NCBI GenBank assembly: GCA_002348465.1
Contig: DEBI01000120.1
Location: 1 to 38,391 of the forward strand
Origin: Gemmatimonadales bacterium UBA2960
GTDB lineage: Bacteria > Gemmatimonadota > Gemmatimonadetes > Longimicrobiales > Gaopeijiaceae
DNA length: 38,391 bases
Direction: 5' to 3'
In this document: positions 9,531 through 16,493 of the stretch, one piece after another
Numbering within the stretch: position 1 is the first letter of the stretch
Layout of the letters: each line of letters begins with the position of its first letter
Notes under the pieces: generated by a model
What the model was told of the DNA's origin: nothing
The model's database searches: none
What the model saw: only the letters and a program-made list of their open reading frames with translations
Program-made: the position numbers and the translations under genes

Positions 9531-9554
9531 TTTGAGCCTCGGAAGAGCCTCAAA
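9531..9554 (+). promoter_or_regulatory. Hairpin with GGAA tetraloop in the infC leader
   Basis: TTTGAG (9531-9536) pairs with CTCAAA (9549-9554). After a C-C mismatch, CTC (9538-9540) pairs with GAG (9545-9547), closing a GGAA (GNRA) loop. The hairpin hides the GGAAGAG that could serve the upstream GTG codon at 9557, leaving the stronger GGAGGG at 9568 exposed. Confidence 0.45.
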
Positions 9555-9580
9555 CAGTGAATCTATCGGAGGGAAGGGAC

Positions 9581-10096
9581 ATCAGCAGAGATCGAGTTCG
9601 TGTTAACGACCAGATCAGGATCAGCCCGATAAGGTTGATCCAGGATGATGGAGAACAGATCGGAATTGTTTCCATTGATGAGGCTCGTGAGCGAGCTGAG
9701 GTTCGTGGAATGGACCTGGTCGAGGTCGCACCGGAGGCTAGGCCTCCTGTAGTCAAGATGATGGACTATGGGAAGTACAAGTACGAGGCAGACCGGCAGC
9801 GCAGAGATGCGCGGAAGAAGCAGCACACTATTAAGGTGAAGGAAGTGAAGTTCAGACCGGGGATAGAGGACCATGATTATAATTTCAAGGTCGGACATGC
9901 TCGGCGGTTTTTGGAGGAGGGCAATAAGGTCAAACTGACGATGATGTTTCGGGGTCGTCAGATAACCCATCCAGAGATTGGAAAGGAAGTTCTTGCAAGG
10001 GTTATGGAGGACCTCCAGGAACTCGGGCAGCCGGAATCGTTCCCGAATATGGAGGGGCGGATCATGTCTATGGTCTTAGCCCCAATAAAAGACTGA
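9581..10096 (+). CDS. infC: Translation initiation factor IF-3 (probable AUC start)
   Basis: IF-3 binds the 30S subunit and checks the initiator tRNA and start codon. The frame is open from a GTG at 9557 (179 residues). However, ATC at 9581 has a near-perfect Shine-Dalgarno, GGAGGG at 9568-9573, 7 nt upstream, and gives a 171-residue protein beginning SRDRVRVNDQIRIS, where IF-3 homology starts. Conserved segments include VRVNDQIRIS, VVKMMDYGKYKYE, KEVKFRPGIEDHDYNFK and VKLTMMFRGRQITHPE. Non-AUG starts on infC are known (AUU in Escherichia coli, AUC in Myxococcus xanthus) and let IF-3 repress its own synthesis. If the GTG is used instead, the protein gains eight residues. It is followed by rpmI and rplT. 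Confidence 0.93.
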   Translation: MSRDRVRVNDQIRISPIRLIQDDGEQIGIVSIDEARERAEVRGMDLVEVAPEARPPVVKMMDYGKYKYEADRQRRDARKKQHTIKVKEVKFRPGIEDHDYNFKVGHARRFLEEGNKVKLTMMFRGRQITHPEIGKEVLARVMEDLQELGQPESFPNMEGRIMSMVLAPIKD

Positions 10097-10104
10097 AAAG
10101 ACTG

Positions 10105-10134
10105 ACTCCCGCACGTACAGATGCGGATTGGAGT
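10105..10134 (+). promoter_or_regulatory. Hairpin that would hide the rpmI ribosome binding site
   Basis: ACTCC (10105-10109) can pair with GGAGT (10130-10134), which contains the rpmI Shine-Dalgarno GGAG. An inner stem CGCA/TGCG (10110-10113 with 10122-10125) stacks on it, with GATT bulged. In Escherichia coli, L20 represses rpmI translation at RNA structures just upstream of this gene; an equivalent role here is inferred from position and structure. Confidence 0.45.
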
Positions 10135-10143
10135 TTTAGTAGT

Positions 10144-10344
10144 ATGCCGAAGATGAAGACCCACCGGGGAGCCGCTAAGCGCTTGAAGCAAACTGGCACC
10201 GGAAAACTCAAGCGGATGAGGTCGAACAAAAGCCACATCCTCAACAAGAAGACGACGAAGCGTAAACGTCGGCTGCGTCAGCCTGAACTTGTGAGTAAGT
10301 CCGATGAGAAGCGGATGCACAAGATTTTACCTTACGGCTCCTGA
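10144..10344 (+). CDS. rpmI: 50S ribosomal protein L35
   Basis: This 66-residue, Lys/Arg-rich protein begins MPKMKTHRGAAKRLKQTGTG and ends RMHKILPYGS, both characteristic of bacterial L35, and has the usual length. It binds 23S rRNA in the large subunit. ATG 10144 has GGAG at 10130-10133 as its ribosome binding site, about 10 nt upstream and possibly masked by a hairpin. It lies in the standard infC-rpmI-rplT order. Confidence 0.97.
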   Translation: MPKMKTHRGAAKRLKQTGTGKLKRMRSNKSHILNKKTTKRKRRLRQPELVSKSDEKRMHKILPYGS

Positions 10345-10356
10345 GGAGGAAAAAAA

Positions 10357-10725
10357 ATGCCTAGAGCAACCTCCGCAGTTGCGCGTAATAAGAGGAAGAA
10401 AAAAGTCTTAAAGGCCGCCAAGGGTTATTTCGGTGGACGAAAGAATCTTTACAAAACTGCAAAAGATGCGGTGGAGAAGGGTTGGGAGCATGCATACAGG
10501 GATAGAAAGAAGAAGAAGAGAAACTTTCGACGACTCTGGATTGCTCGTATAAACGCGGCTGCACGCCAGCACGACATGTCGTATTCGCGCTTCATCAACG
10601 GTCTTAAGGCGGCGGGTATCGAACTTGATCGCAAGGCGCTGGCTGACCTCGCGGTCAAGAACCCCGAAGCGTTTGAGGCGATAGTTCGGGAGGCTAAGGA
10701 AGGTCTGGCAGCTAAGGCCAGCTGA
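10357..10725 (+). CDS. rplT: 50S ribosomal protein L20
   Basis: This 122-residue basic protein has the L20 N-terminal extension (RATSAVARNKRKKKVLKAAK, then GYFGGRKNLYKTAKDAVEK) and the globular domain (RRLWIARINAAARQHDMSYS, then RFINGLKAAGIELDRKALADL). It is needed early in 50S assembly and in other bacteria represses its own operon by binding mRNA. GAGGAGG just before the ATG is a strong ribosome binding site, 12 nt after the rpmI stop codon. A very stable hairpin follows the gene. Confidence 0.97.
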   Translation: MPRATSAVARNKRKKKVLKAAKGYFGGRKNLYKTAKDAVEKGWEHAYRDRKKKKRNFRRLWIARINAAARQHDMSYSRFINGLKAAGIELDRKALADLAVKNPEAFEAIVREAKEGLAAKAS

Positions 10726-10745
10726 CCACATCAGAGAACTTTGAA

Positions 10746-10784
10746 ACTGAGGGCTCCGCAGCGTGTTACTGCGGGGCCCTCAGT
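10746..10784 (+). terminator. Strong 16-bp hairpin after rplT, no T-run
   Basis: Positions 10746-10761 pair with 10769-10784 over 16 bp (one T-G pair), with a 7-nt loop CGTGTTA. The stem is GC-rich and sits 20 nt after the rplT stop codon, as a terminator would. The bases after it (GCGTTATGG) are not T-rich, so it may instead protect the 3' end after processing or terminate in a non-classical way. Confidence 0.5.
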
Positions 10785-10801
10785 GCGTTATGGAGGACAG
10801 A

Positions 10802-11254
10802 GTGGACAGAACTGAGGAGCTTCACTGGAGGGCTCTCGAGCGCATGTATTTGGGTTCGCCGATCAACACCATATACGAGCCTAGTATTTCAGTGAGTCAC
10901 GAGAGCGCAGAGATATCGATCCTGATACAGGAACGGTTCTTCCACGCGGCTGGGGCAATCCATGGCTCAGTAACGTGGAAAATGCTGGACGATGCGGCTT
11001 TTTTTGCCGTCGCCAGTGTGGTTGACGATGTGTTCGTTTTGACGACTTCGTTCACGAGCTACCTGACTCGCCCGGTCTCAGAGGGCAAGTTGAGGTCACT
11101 GGGCCGCATTGTGAATCGTAATCGTAGTCAGATCGTTGCCGAGGCTGTCGCTTTTGACCAAGATGGTCGTGAGGTCGGTCGAGGGAGCGGTATCTTTGTT
11201 CGGAGTAAGCAGAGCCTAGCAGAAATCCCGTTGTATGGGAGCGTGGAAGAGTGA
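10802..11254 (+). CDS. PaaI-like hotdog-fold thioesterase
   Basis: The frame is open from inside the preceding hairpin (10763), but GTG 10802 has GGAGG at 10792-10796 as a well-spaced ribosome binding site, giving a 150-residue protein. ATG 10790 is the alternative. The hotdog signature is HAAGAIHGSVTWKMLDDAAFFA, which contains the His-Gly and downstream Asp typical of the 4HBT/PaaI family. TTSFTSYLTRPVSEGKL and later IVAEAVAFDQDGREVGRGSG are the matching beta strands. Members hydrolyse acyl-CoA or related thioesters in the cytoplasm; the substrate is unknown. Its location between rplT and pheS gives no clear functional link. Confidence 0.8.
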   Translation: MDRTEELHWRALERMYLGSPINTIYEPSISVSHESAEISILIQERFFHAAGAIHGSVTWKMLDDAAFFAVASVVDDVFVLTTSFTSYLTRPVSEGKLRSLGRIVNRNRSQIVAEAVAFDQDGREVGRGSGIFVRSKQSLAEIPLYGSVEE

Positions 11255-11311
11255 TAGCTTTCCGAAGAATCTGCGCGTAATGCGCCCAACGAATCACCGT
11301 GGCCGAGCTCT

Positions 11312-12334
11312 ATGAGTGAGTCAAATCCGATTGCGGACCTGCAGGCGCTCGAAAAAGAGGCACTAGCAGCAGTGAAGTCGGCCCAGGATCGGGAGTCACT
11401 TGAGGCAGTGCGAGTGATGTACCTTGGGCGCAGTGAGGGTAGACTCTCAGCGATCCTGAGAGGCTTGCCTCAGGTCCCAGAAGAGCGTCGGCCTGAGGTC
11501 GGAAAGTCTGCGAATTCAGTAAAGGAAAGGGTCTCTAATGCACTTGAGGCACGGCAGTTGGAGTTAGCCGCACCATCCGCTGAAAGCGAATTAGACCTTA
11601 CTATGCCGGGACGTTCTCGCTGGCGTGGGGGGCTGCACCCCATCACTCAAGCTGTTGATGAGATTTGGCATATATTTCGAGACCTAGGTTTTGCTCGTGC
11701 CCGGGGGCCTGAGGCGGATACGGTGTGGTACAACTTTGAGGCACTCAACACACCGTTAGACCATCCTGCAGCTGACGAACAAGACACCCTCTACTTGGTT
11801 GATTCGGTTCTTCTTCGCAGTCACACCTCTCCAGTCCAAATGAGGACAATGGAGGCCAACGAGCCTCCAATCCGTATTATAGCGCCGGGCTGGGTTTATC
11901 GCCGGGACACGTACGATGCTACCCACACTCCAGCGTTCATGCAGATTGAGGGGCTGGTGATCGATGAAGGGATCACCTTCGTCGATTTTAAGGCCACGCT
12001 CGCTGAGTTCGCCCGGCGCTACTGGGGACCAGATACTCAGGTTCGGTTTCGCCCTTCCTATTTTCCGTTTACCGAGCCGAGCGCAGAGGTCGATGTTAAA
12101 CGGATTATCACCCGCCCAGATGGTACCCAGTATGAGACGGAATGGTTGGAGATAATGGGCTCTGGGATGGTCGATCCGAATGTGATCGCGAACGCCGGCT
12201 ATGATCCTGAACGATATACAGGTTGGGCATTCGGAATGGGCCCTGGCCGGATTGCGATGCTAAAGCACGGCGTCCAAGACCTTAGGACCTTTTTCGAAAA
12301 TGATATACGATTCCTCGAACAATTCGCTCGGTGA
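11312..12334 (+). CDS. pheS: Phenylalanyl-tRNA synthetase alpha subunit
   Basis: The 340-residue catalytic subunit of the (alpha-beta)2 enzyme that charges tRNA-Phe. An N-terminal coiled-coil arm (about 1-90) is followed by the class II core, with GGLHPITQAVDEIW, LRSHTSPVQMRTM, APGWVYRRDTYDATHTPAFMQ, the substrate-binding FRPSYFPFTEPSAEVDV, and GSGMVDPNV. Motif 3 reads AFGMGPGRIAMLKHG, where most homologues have a Glu before the Arg. The ribosome binding site before ATG 11312 is weak. The stop overlaps the GTG start of pheT as GTGA. Confidence 0.96.
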   Translation: MSESNPIADLQALEKEALAAVKSAQDRESLEAVRVMYLGRSEGRLSAILRGLPQVPEERRPEVGKSANSVKERVSNALEARQLELAAPSAESELDLTMPGRSRWRGGLHPITQAVDEIWHIFRDLGFARARGPEADTVWYNFEALNTPLDHPAADEQDTLYLVDSVLLRSHTSPVQMRTMEANEPPIRIIAPGWVYRRDTYDATHTPAFMQIEGLVIDEGITFVDFKATLAEFARRYWGPDTQVRFRPSYFPFTEPSAEVDVKRIITRPDGTQYETEWLEIMGSGMVDPNVIANAGYDPERYTGWAFGMGPGRIAMLKHGVQDLRTFFENDIRFLEQFAR

Positions 12335-14742
12335 ACGTTTCAACTAAGTGGTTGATTGATTTGGTGCCCGGCCTGGCGGGCGGACCCGAGGAGATCTCTG
12401 AGCACTTGGCACTACGTGGGGCGCCGGTTGACGATATCACGTCTCCGGGCAGAGATCTGAGTGACATCATTATCGGTCGGGTGATTAGGGCGCGGCAGCA
12501 TCCTAATGCGGACCGGCTTCGGGTGTGTGAGGTCGATAACGGAGAGGAGACAGTTCAAATCGTATGTGGGGCGCCGGTGGTGAAGGACGGGGCCTGTTAC
12601 CCGTTGGCTCCGGTAGGGTCAATCCTCCCGGGTGACTTCAAAATCAAGAGATCTAAGATTCGTGGTGAAGTTTCTCATGGCATGTTGTGCTCTGCTAAAG
12701 AGTTAGGTCTTGGAGACGATCACTCGGGAATCATGGAGTTGGTCGGTGATTTTACTCCTGGGGAATCGTTCATCGACGCTGTGGGGCTCAATGATTTCAC
12801 GCTAGACGTCGAGGTCACCGCGAATCGAGGCGACCTACTCTCGCATGTTGGGATCGCAAGGGAGCTCGCGGCTTCGGGTGAAGGCCACATTGAGCTACCG
12901 GAAATACCTGATGTATCCGATTTGCCATTCGAATATCAAACGGGGGCCCCCGAGGTCGGGCACGCTGGATTCTCTGTCCGGATCGAAGATGAGAATCTGT
13001 GCCATCGGTACATCGGTGCGGTGATTCGAGGAGTGAGTGTCAAATCGTCCCCGGAATGGCTACAGGCACGACTTCGTGGAGCTGGAGCACGACCGGTCAA
13101 TAATATTGTGGATGCGACCAACTATGTATTGCTAGAGTTGGGTCAGCCGATGCATGCGTTCGACCTAGCTGAACTGAGAGGGCAATCGGTCATTGTGCGC
13201 GGAGCATCTCAAAAGGAAACAGAATTCGTAACGTTGGACGGAGAAACCCGCCCAATCAGCACAGATATGCTCATGATCTGTGACGAGGAGGTTCCAGTCG
13301 CGATTGCGGGGGTGATGGGTGGCAATAACTCTGAAGTCAGTGATAGAACGGTGGACATTCTTCTTGAGTGCGCACTGTTCGACCCGAAAGCTACTCGGAC
13401 AACCAGACGTAAGCTTGGAATGTCTACTGATGCATCTTACCGCTACGAGCGGGGTGTAGATCCAGAAGGTTTGAGGAGTGCGATGGAGCGCTGCATTCAC
13501 CTGGTTCTTTCTACCGCAGGTGGTGAGTTGGAGTGGCCGATACTGGATTGTAATCCAGTTCCGTTTGAAAGCAGCACAGTTGAGCTTAGGGTTTCGCGCA
13601 TCGAAAAACTTCTGGGGATTCCCTTCGAGGCAGGTTATGTGGGGGATCTCCTCGCACCGCTCGGCTTCGCCGTAGAAAAGGAAACAGATGGGGTGCTCCA
13701 TGTTCGTGTGCCAGGTTTCCGATCTTATGATGTCACCCGAGAGGTTGATCTCATCGAAGAGGTCGCGAGGACCCATGGGTTCGACAACTTTCCAGACACT
13801 TTAGGACCACAGAGAGCGTCCTCGGTGGCTGATCATCCACTGTTTCAACTCGAGGACCGACTTAGGGCGGTTTTAGTAGGGCACGGTATGTTTGAGGTCC
13901 AAACGCCCGCGTTTTGTCCGGAGGGAGAGGGGGACGTCGAGGTCTCAAATCCCCTGACAACGGTTGAGCCTTTCTTGCGAAGCTCGCTGATGCCCTCCCT
14001 GCTGAGACGGGTGGAGTACAACATGGCAAGAGGGAACCGGGATGTCCGTCTGTTTGAACTTGGAACTTCTTTTCATAAGCGAGGTTCGGGAGAGCCACCA
14101 CTAGAAGAACCCCATCTCGCAGGGATTCTAACTGGGCGACGTGAGCCTCCGCACTGGTCCCGAGAAGATGAGGAGTTCTCAATGTGGGACCTGAAAGCTC
14201 TCGTAGTGGATATAGTCGGTCGGGTATATGGGGAAGAGGTGAGGATTGAGTCAGGTGGTGTTAAATGCCCGACTCTCCTAGACGATGATATGTGCATCTG
14301 CGTGCGCGAAGGCTCAGGAGATATAGTCGGGTATGCTGGTCGGGTAACTGATGAGGCGAGTGATCTGCCGGTGTGGGCCGGGGATGTTTGGTCCTTCGAG
14401 TTGGCGTTACCTCGTAATCCATCAAAGGGCACAGACGTAGTGGTTACCCCTCTACCGCAGTTTCCCGCTAGTGAGAGAGATCTCGCGCTTCTTCTCCCGT
14501 CTGCGGTGACTTCGGGAGAGGTAGCTGAATTGATCCGCGGTTCTGCCGGGCCTGACCTAGAGGCATTAGAGGTCTTTGACCTCTACGTGGGGGAGGGCAT
14601 CCCTGCAGGGGTTCGGTCTGTAGCGTTTCGCTTGCGTTTTCGGTCAATAAGAAAGACCCTCAAGGACAAGCAAGTCGACAAGAACATGAGTGCTGTTCTT
14701 AAACGTCTTGAGGAGGATCTAGGTGTCGAAGCCCGAGCGTAG
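12331..14742 (+). CDS. pheT: Phenylalanyl-tRNA synthetase beta subunit
   Basis: The 803-residue non-catalytic partner of PheS. Visible domains are the N-terminal MNVSTKWLIDLVPGL; a tRNA-binding OB domain (IGRVIRARQHPNADRLRVCEV, about residues 47-67); a B3/B4 editing region with VNNIVDATNYVLLELGQPMHAF; a B5 domain near residues 400-470; and a C-terminal FDX-ACB anticodon-binding domain (PQFPASERDLALLLP to the end). GTG at 12331 overlaps the pheS stop by 4 bp, consistent with coupled synthesis of equal subunits. The 3' end overlaps the next small gene by 20 bp. Confidence 0.96.
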   Translation: MNVSTKWLIDLVPGLAGGPEEISEHLALRGAPVDDITSPGRDLSDIIIGRVIRARQHPNADRLRVCEVDNGEETVQIVCGAPVVKDGACYPLAPVGSILPGDFKIKRSKIRGEVSHGMLCSAKELGLGDDHSGIMELVGDFTPGESFIDAVGLNDFTLDVEVTANRGDLLSHVGIARELAASGEGHIELPEIPDVSDLPFEYQTGAPEVGHAGFSVRIEDENLCHRYIGAVIRGVSVKSSPEWLQARLRGAGARPVNNIVDATNYVLLELGQPMHAFDLAELRGQSVIVRGASQKETEFVTLDGETRPISTDMLMICDEEVPVAIAGVMGGNNSEVSDRTVDILLECALFDPKATRTTRRKLGMSTDASYRYERGVDPEGLRSAMERCIHLVLSTAGGELEWPILDCNPVPFESSTVELRVSRIEKLLGIPFEAGYVGDLLAPLGFAVEKETDGVLHVRVPGFRSYDVTREVDLIEEVARTHGFDNFPDTLGPQRASSVADHPLFQLEDRLRAVLVGHGMFEVQTPAFCPEGEGDVEVSNPLTTVEPFLRSSLMPSLLRRVEYNMARGNRDVRLFELGTSFHKRGSGEPPLEEPHLAGILTGRREPPHWSREDEEFSMWDLKALVVDIVGRVYGEEVRIESGGVKCPTLLDDDMCICVREGSGDIVGYAGRVTDEASDLPVWAGDVWSFELALPRNPSKGTDVVVTPLPQFPASERDLALLLPSAVTSGEVAELIRGSAGPDLEALEVFDLYVGEGIPAGVRSVAFRLRFRSIRKTLKDKQVDKNMSAVLKRLEEDLGVEARA

Positions 14743-15055
14743 TGACAATTCTGTTGAGGTGGAGACTTTCGAGCGCCTCGAATCGGCTATTGCACGTCTT
14801 GTCCGCTCAGTAGAGGAGTCGGCTCGCCGCGCGGTTTCGGCAGAATCCCAAGTGCAAGAAGTCAAAACGCAGAATGTGGAAATGGCTGGTCTGGTGGAGC
14901 GTTTCACAGAAAGCCCAATAGACGCCAAAGATCTCATGGCGCGACTGAAGCGACTAGAGGACGAGAACGATGATCTCAGGACTCGGCTTGACCGGGGCCG
15001 CGAAGGAATTGAACGAATGATCACCCGGATCCGTTTTCTGGAGAATCAGAAATGA
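14723..15055 (+). CDS. Coiled-coil protein, ZapB-like
   Basis: This 110-residue, mostly helical protein has strong heptad character (RLESAIARLVRSVEESARRA, later LKRLEDENDDLRTRLDRG). It starts at GTG 14723 inside the end of pheT, with AGGAGG at 14711-14716 giving 6-nt spacing, and its stop overlaps the zapA start as ATGA. The coupling to zapA and the coiled-coil composition suggest a division-ring cofactor like ZapB. Coiled-coil proteins cannot be assigned by composition alone, so this is a contextual call. Confidence 0.72.
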   Translation: MSKPERSDNSVEVETFERLESAIARLVRSVEESARRAVSAESQVQEVKTQNVEMAGLVERFTESPIDAKDLMARLKRLEDENDDLRTRLDRGREGIERMITRIRFLENQK

Positions 15056-15348
15056 CTTCCGATAAAAGTTCGGTGACCGTCCGGATTGCCGGTGAGGATC
15101 ACACCATCCGTGCTAGTGCTGAACCGGAGTACACTCGCAAATGTGCGAAGTTGGTAGATGACCGGATTCACGATATCCGGGTTGCGGCTGGATTAATCGA
15201 AGGACACAAGGCGGCGATCCTAGCAGCGCTGTCGATAGCGGATGAACTCTTTCAGGCCCAAGATCAGCGAGACCGTTCGGTCGGGGAAATTATGGAGCGA
15301 TTGGAGGGGCTAACTGCTCAGTTAGAAGGGGTTCTCCCTCCCGAATAA
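15052..15348 (+). CDS. zapA: Cell division protein ZapA
   Basis: ZapA cross-links FtsZ filaments at midcell. This 98-residue protein has the ZapA N-terminal beta region (VTVRIAGEDHTIRASAEPEY), the conserved step KCAKLVDDRIHDIR, and the helix AILAALSIADELFQAQDQ that forms the dimer coiled coil. Length matches the family. The ATG overlaps the upstream stop (ATGA). A candidate 6S RNA follows, the same order as zapA-ssrS in many bacteria. Confidence 0.9.
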   Translation: MTSDKSSVTVRIAGEDHTIRASAEPEYTRKCAKLVDDRIHDIRVAAGLIEGHKAAILAALSIADELFQAQDQRDRSVGEIMERLEGLTAQLEGVLPPE

Positions 15349-15359
15349 CCCGACTCTGA

Positions 15360-15519
15360 CGCTCCGGAGTTTTGTGTGTGCTATAGCACACGATTTGGGC
15401 AAGGGGATGAAAGTGTGGATGTCGAAACTCGTATCGAGTGGGTAGTTCGGAGACGGTTGCTCCCCGTAGCGAAAGGGATTTGCATTACCCGAGGTAGATT
15501 CCGGGAACTTTGGTCCGCG
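15360..15519 (+). ncRNA. ssrS: Candidate 6S RNA between zapA and folD
   Basis: The 248-bp gap after zapA has no plausible gene but can fold into one long rod. The closing pairings are CGC 15360-15362 with GCG 15517-15519, and CCGGAGTT 15364-15371 with AACTTTGG 15506-15513. Inner helices are GGGGA 15403-15407 with TCCCC 15461-15465, TCGAA 15422-15426 with TTCGG 15446-15450, and an apical ACTCG/CGAGT (15427-15439). A small side hairpin GTGTGC-TATA-GCACAC (15376-15391) lies in a large bubble. A rod with a central bubble near zapA is what 6S RNA, the RNA-polymerase decoy, looks like. Ends are approximate; pairings were found by eye. Confidence 0.4.
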
Positions 15520-15596
15520 ATACTCGTGTTGTGGATGTTGCACGTTAAATTTTCTGAGTTAAGGACCCATCAACTCCTCCAAGAGAAAGGTACGCA

Positions 15597-16490
15597 ATGA
15601 CCCAGATTATCTCTGGTAGCGATATCTCCACCGAAATTCGTGCGGAACTGAGGGAGAAGGTTTCAGTCCTCAAATCCGACTATGGGGTCACGCCAGGTCT
15701 CGCGACAGTGCTAGTGGGATCTGACCCGGCTTCTCAGATGTACGTGGGCATGAAAAACAAGGCGGCCCAGGCGATGGGTATTCACTCCGAACAGCTGACA
15801 CTTGAGACTGAGACCTCTGAAGAGGAGTTATTGGGTGCTGTGGAGGAACTGAATGGCAACCCTGAAATTCACGGTATTCTGGTTCAGCTTCCTCTGCCTG
15901 ATCATATCGATGAGGCTCGGGTCATTGAGGCCATCGATCCGTCGAAAGATGTTGATGGCTTTCACCCAATTAGCGTCGGCCGTCTTGCAACGGGATCCGG
16001 AGAGTACTTCGCTCCATGCACTCCGGCTGGTGTCGTCGAGATGCTTGTCCGCTCGGGCCATGATCCCGCGGGAAAGCATGTTGTCGTTGTAGGTCGATCG
16101 AACATCGTTGGGAAACCGGCCGCGGCGCTTCTTATGCGAAAAGCGGTCGGGGGCAATGCCACGGTCACGATAGCACATTCGCGGACTAAGGATCTCGCGG
16201 CAGTTACTCGCACGGCCGACATCCTGGTGGTAGCTATGGGTCGACCTGAAATGATCACTGGCGATATGGTGGCCGAGGGCTCGGTAGTGATAGATGTTGG
16301 CACAAATCGAGTTGATGATGCGACGCGTGAGAAGGGCTATCGAGTATGCGGTGACGTCCTATTTGACGAGGTCAAAGTAAAGGCCGCGGCGATTTCTCCC
16401 GTACCCGGCGGAGTAGGACCAATGACGATCACCATGCTTCTAGCCAACACGGTTAAGTCAGCGGGAATCAGCGTTGGTAGCGCAGTCTGA
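15597..16490 (+). CDS. folD: Bifunctional methylenetetrahydrofolate dehydrogenase / methenyl-THF cyclohydrolase
   Basis: FolD interconverts 5,10-methylene-, methenyl- and 10-formyl-tetrahydrofolate with NADP. At 297 residues it is full length. The catalytic YxxxK is Tyr49-Val-Gly-Met-Lys53. The substrate loop ILVQLPLPDHID and DPSKDVDGFHP are present, and the NADP-binding fold carries VVVVGRSNIVGKPAA. The C-terminal signature PVPGGVGPMTITMLLANT is intact. GAAAGG precedes the ATG by 7 nt. It starts the folD-xseA-xseB-prenyl synthase-dxs-nadK run. Confidence 0.97.
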   Translation: MTQIISGSDISTEIRAELREKVSVLKSDYGVTPGLATVLVGSDPASQMYVGMKNKAAQAMGIHSEQLTLETETSEEELLGAVEELNGNPEIHGILVQLPLPDHIDEARVIEAIDPSKDVDGFHPISVGRLATGSGEYFAPCTPAGVVEMLVRSGHDPAGKHVVVVGRSNIVGKPAAALLMRKAVGGNATVTIAHSRTKDLAAVTRTADILVVAMGRPEMITGDMVAEGSVVIDVGTNRVDDATREKGYRVCGDVLFDEVKVKAAAISPVPGGVGPMTITMLLANTVKSAGISVGSAV

Positions 16491-16493
16491 GCG

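Larger units (their letters stand above)
9249..9580 (+). promoter_or_regulatory. infC leader region
   Basis: This long untranslated stretch between thrS and infC contains, in order, an unstructured or unresolved part (9249-9494), an intrinsic terminator (9495-9519), a GNRA-loop hairpin (9531-9554) and a strong Shine-Dalgarno GGAGGG (9568-9573). Only about 37 nt separate the terminator from the first possible infC start, too little for a full promoter. Transcription must therefore pass through the terminator, which suggests attenuation. infC-rpmI-rplT mRNAs in Bacillus are controlled by an L20-binding leader with a regulated terminator; whether this leader works the same way is inference. No promoter was identified with confidence. 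Confidence 0.5.

Noticed and set aside
10763..10801. Upstream start for the hotdog thioesterase
   Set aside because: It begins inside the stable rplT hairpin and lacks a ribosome binding site, while GTG 10802 has GGAGG well placed.
15376..15600. 74-residue ORF between zapA and folD
   Set aside because: It lies in the candidate 6S RNA, overlaps the folD start, has no good ribosome binding site and no protein-like conserved motif.
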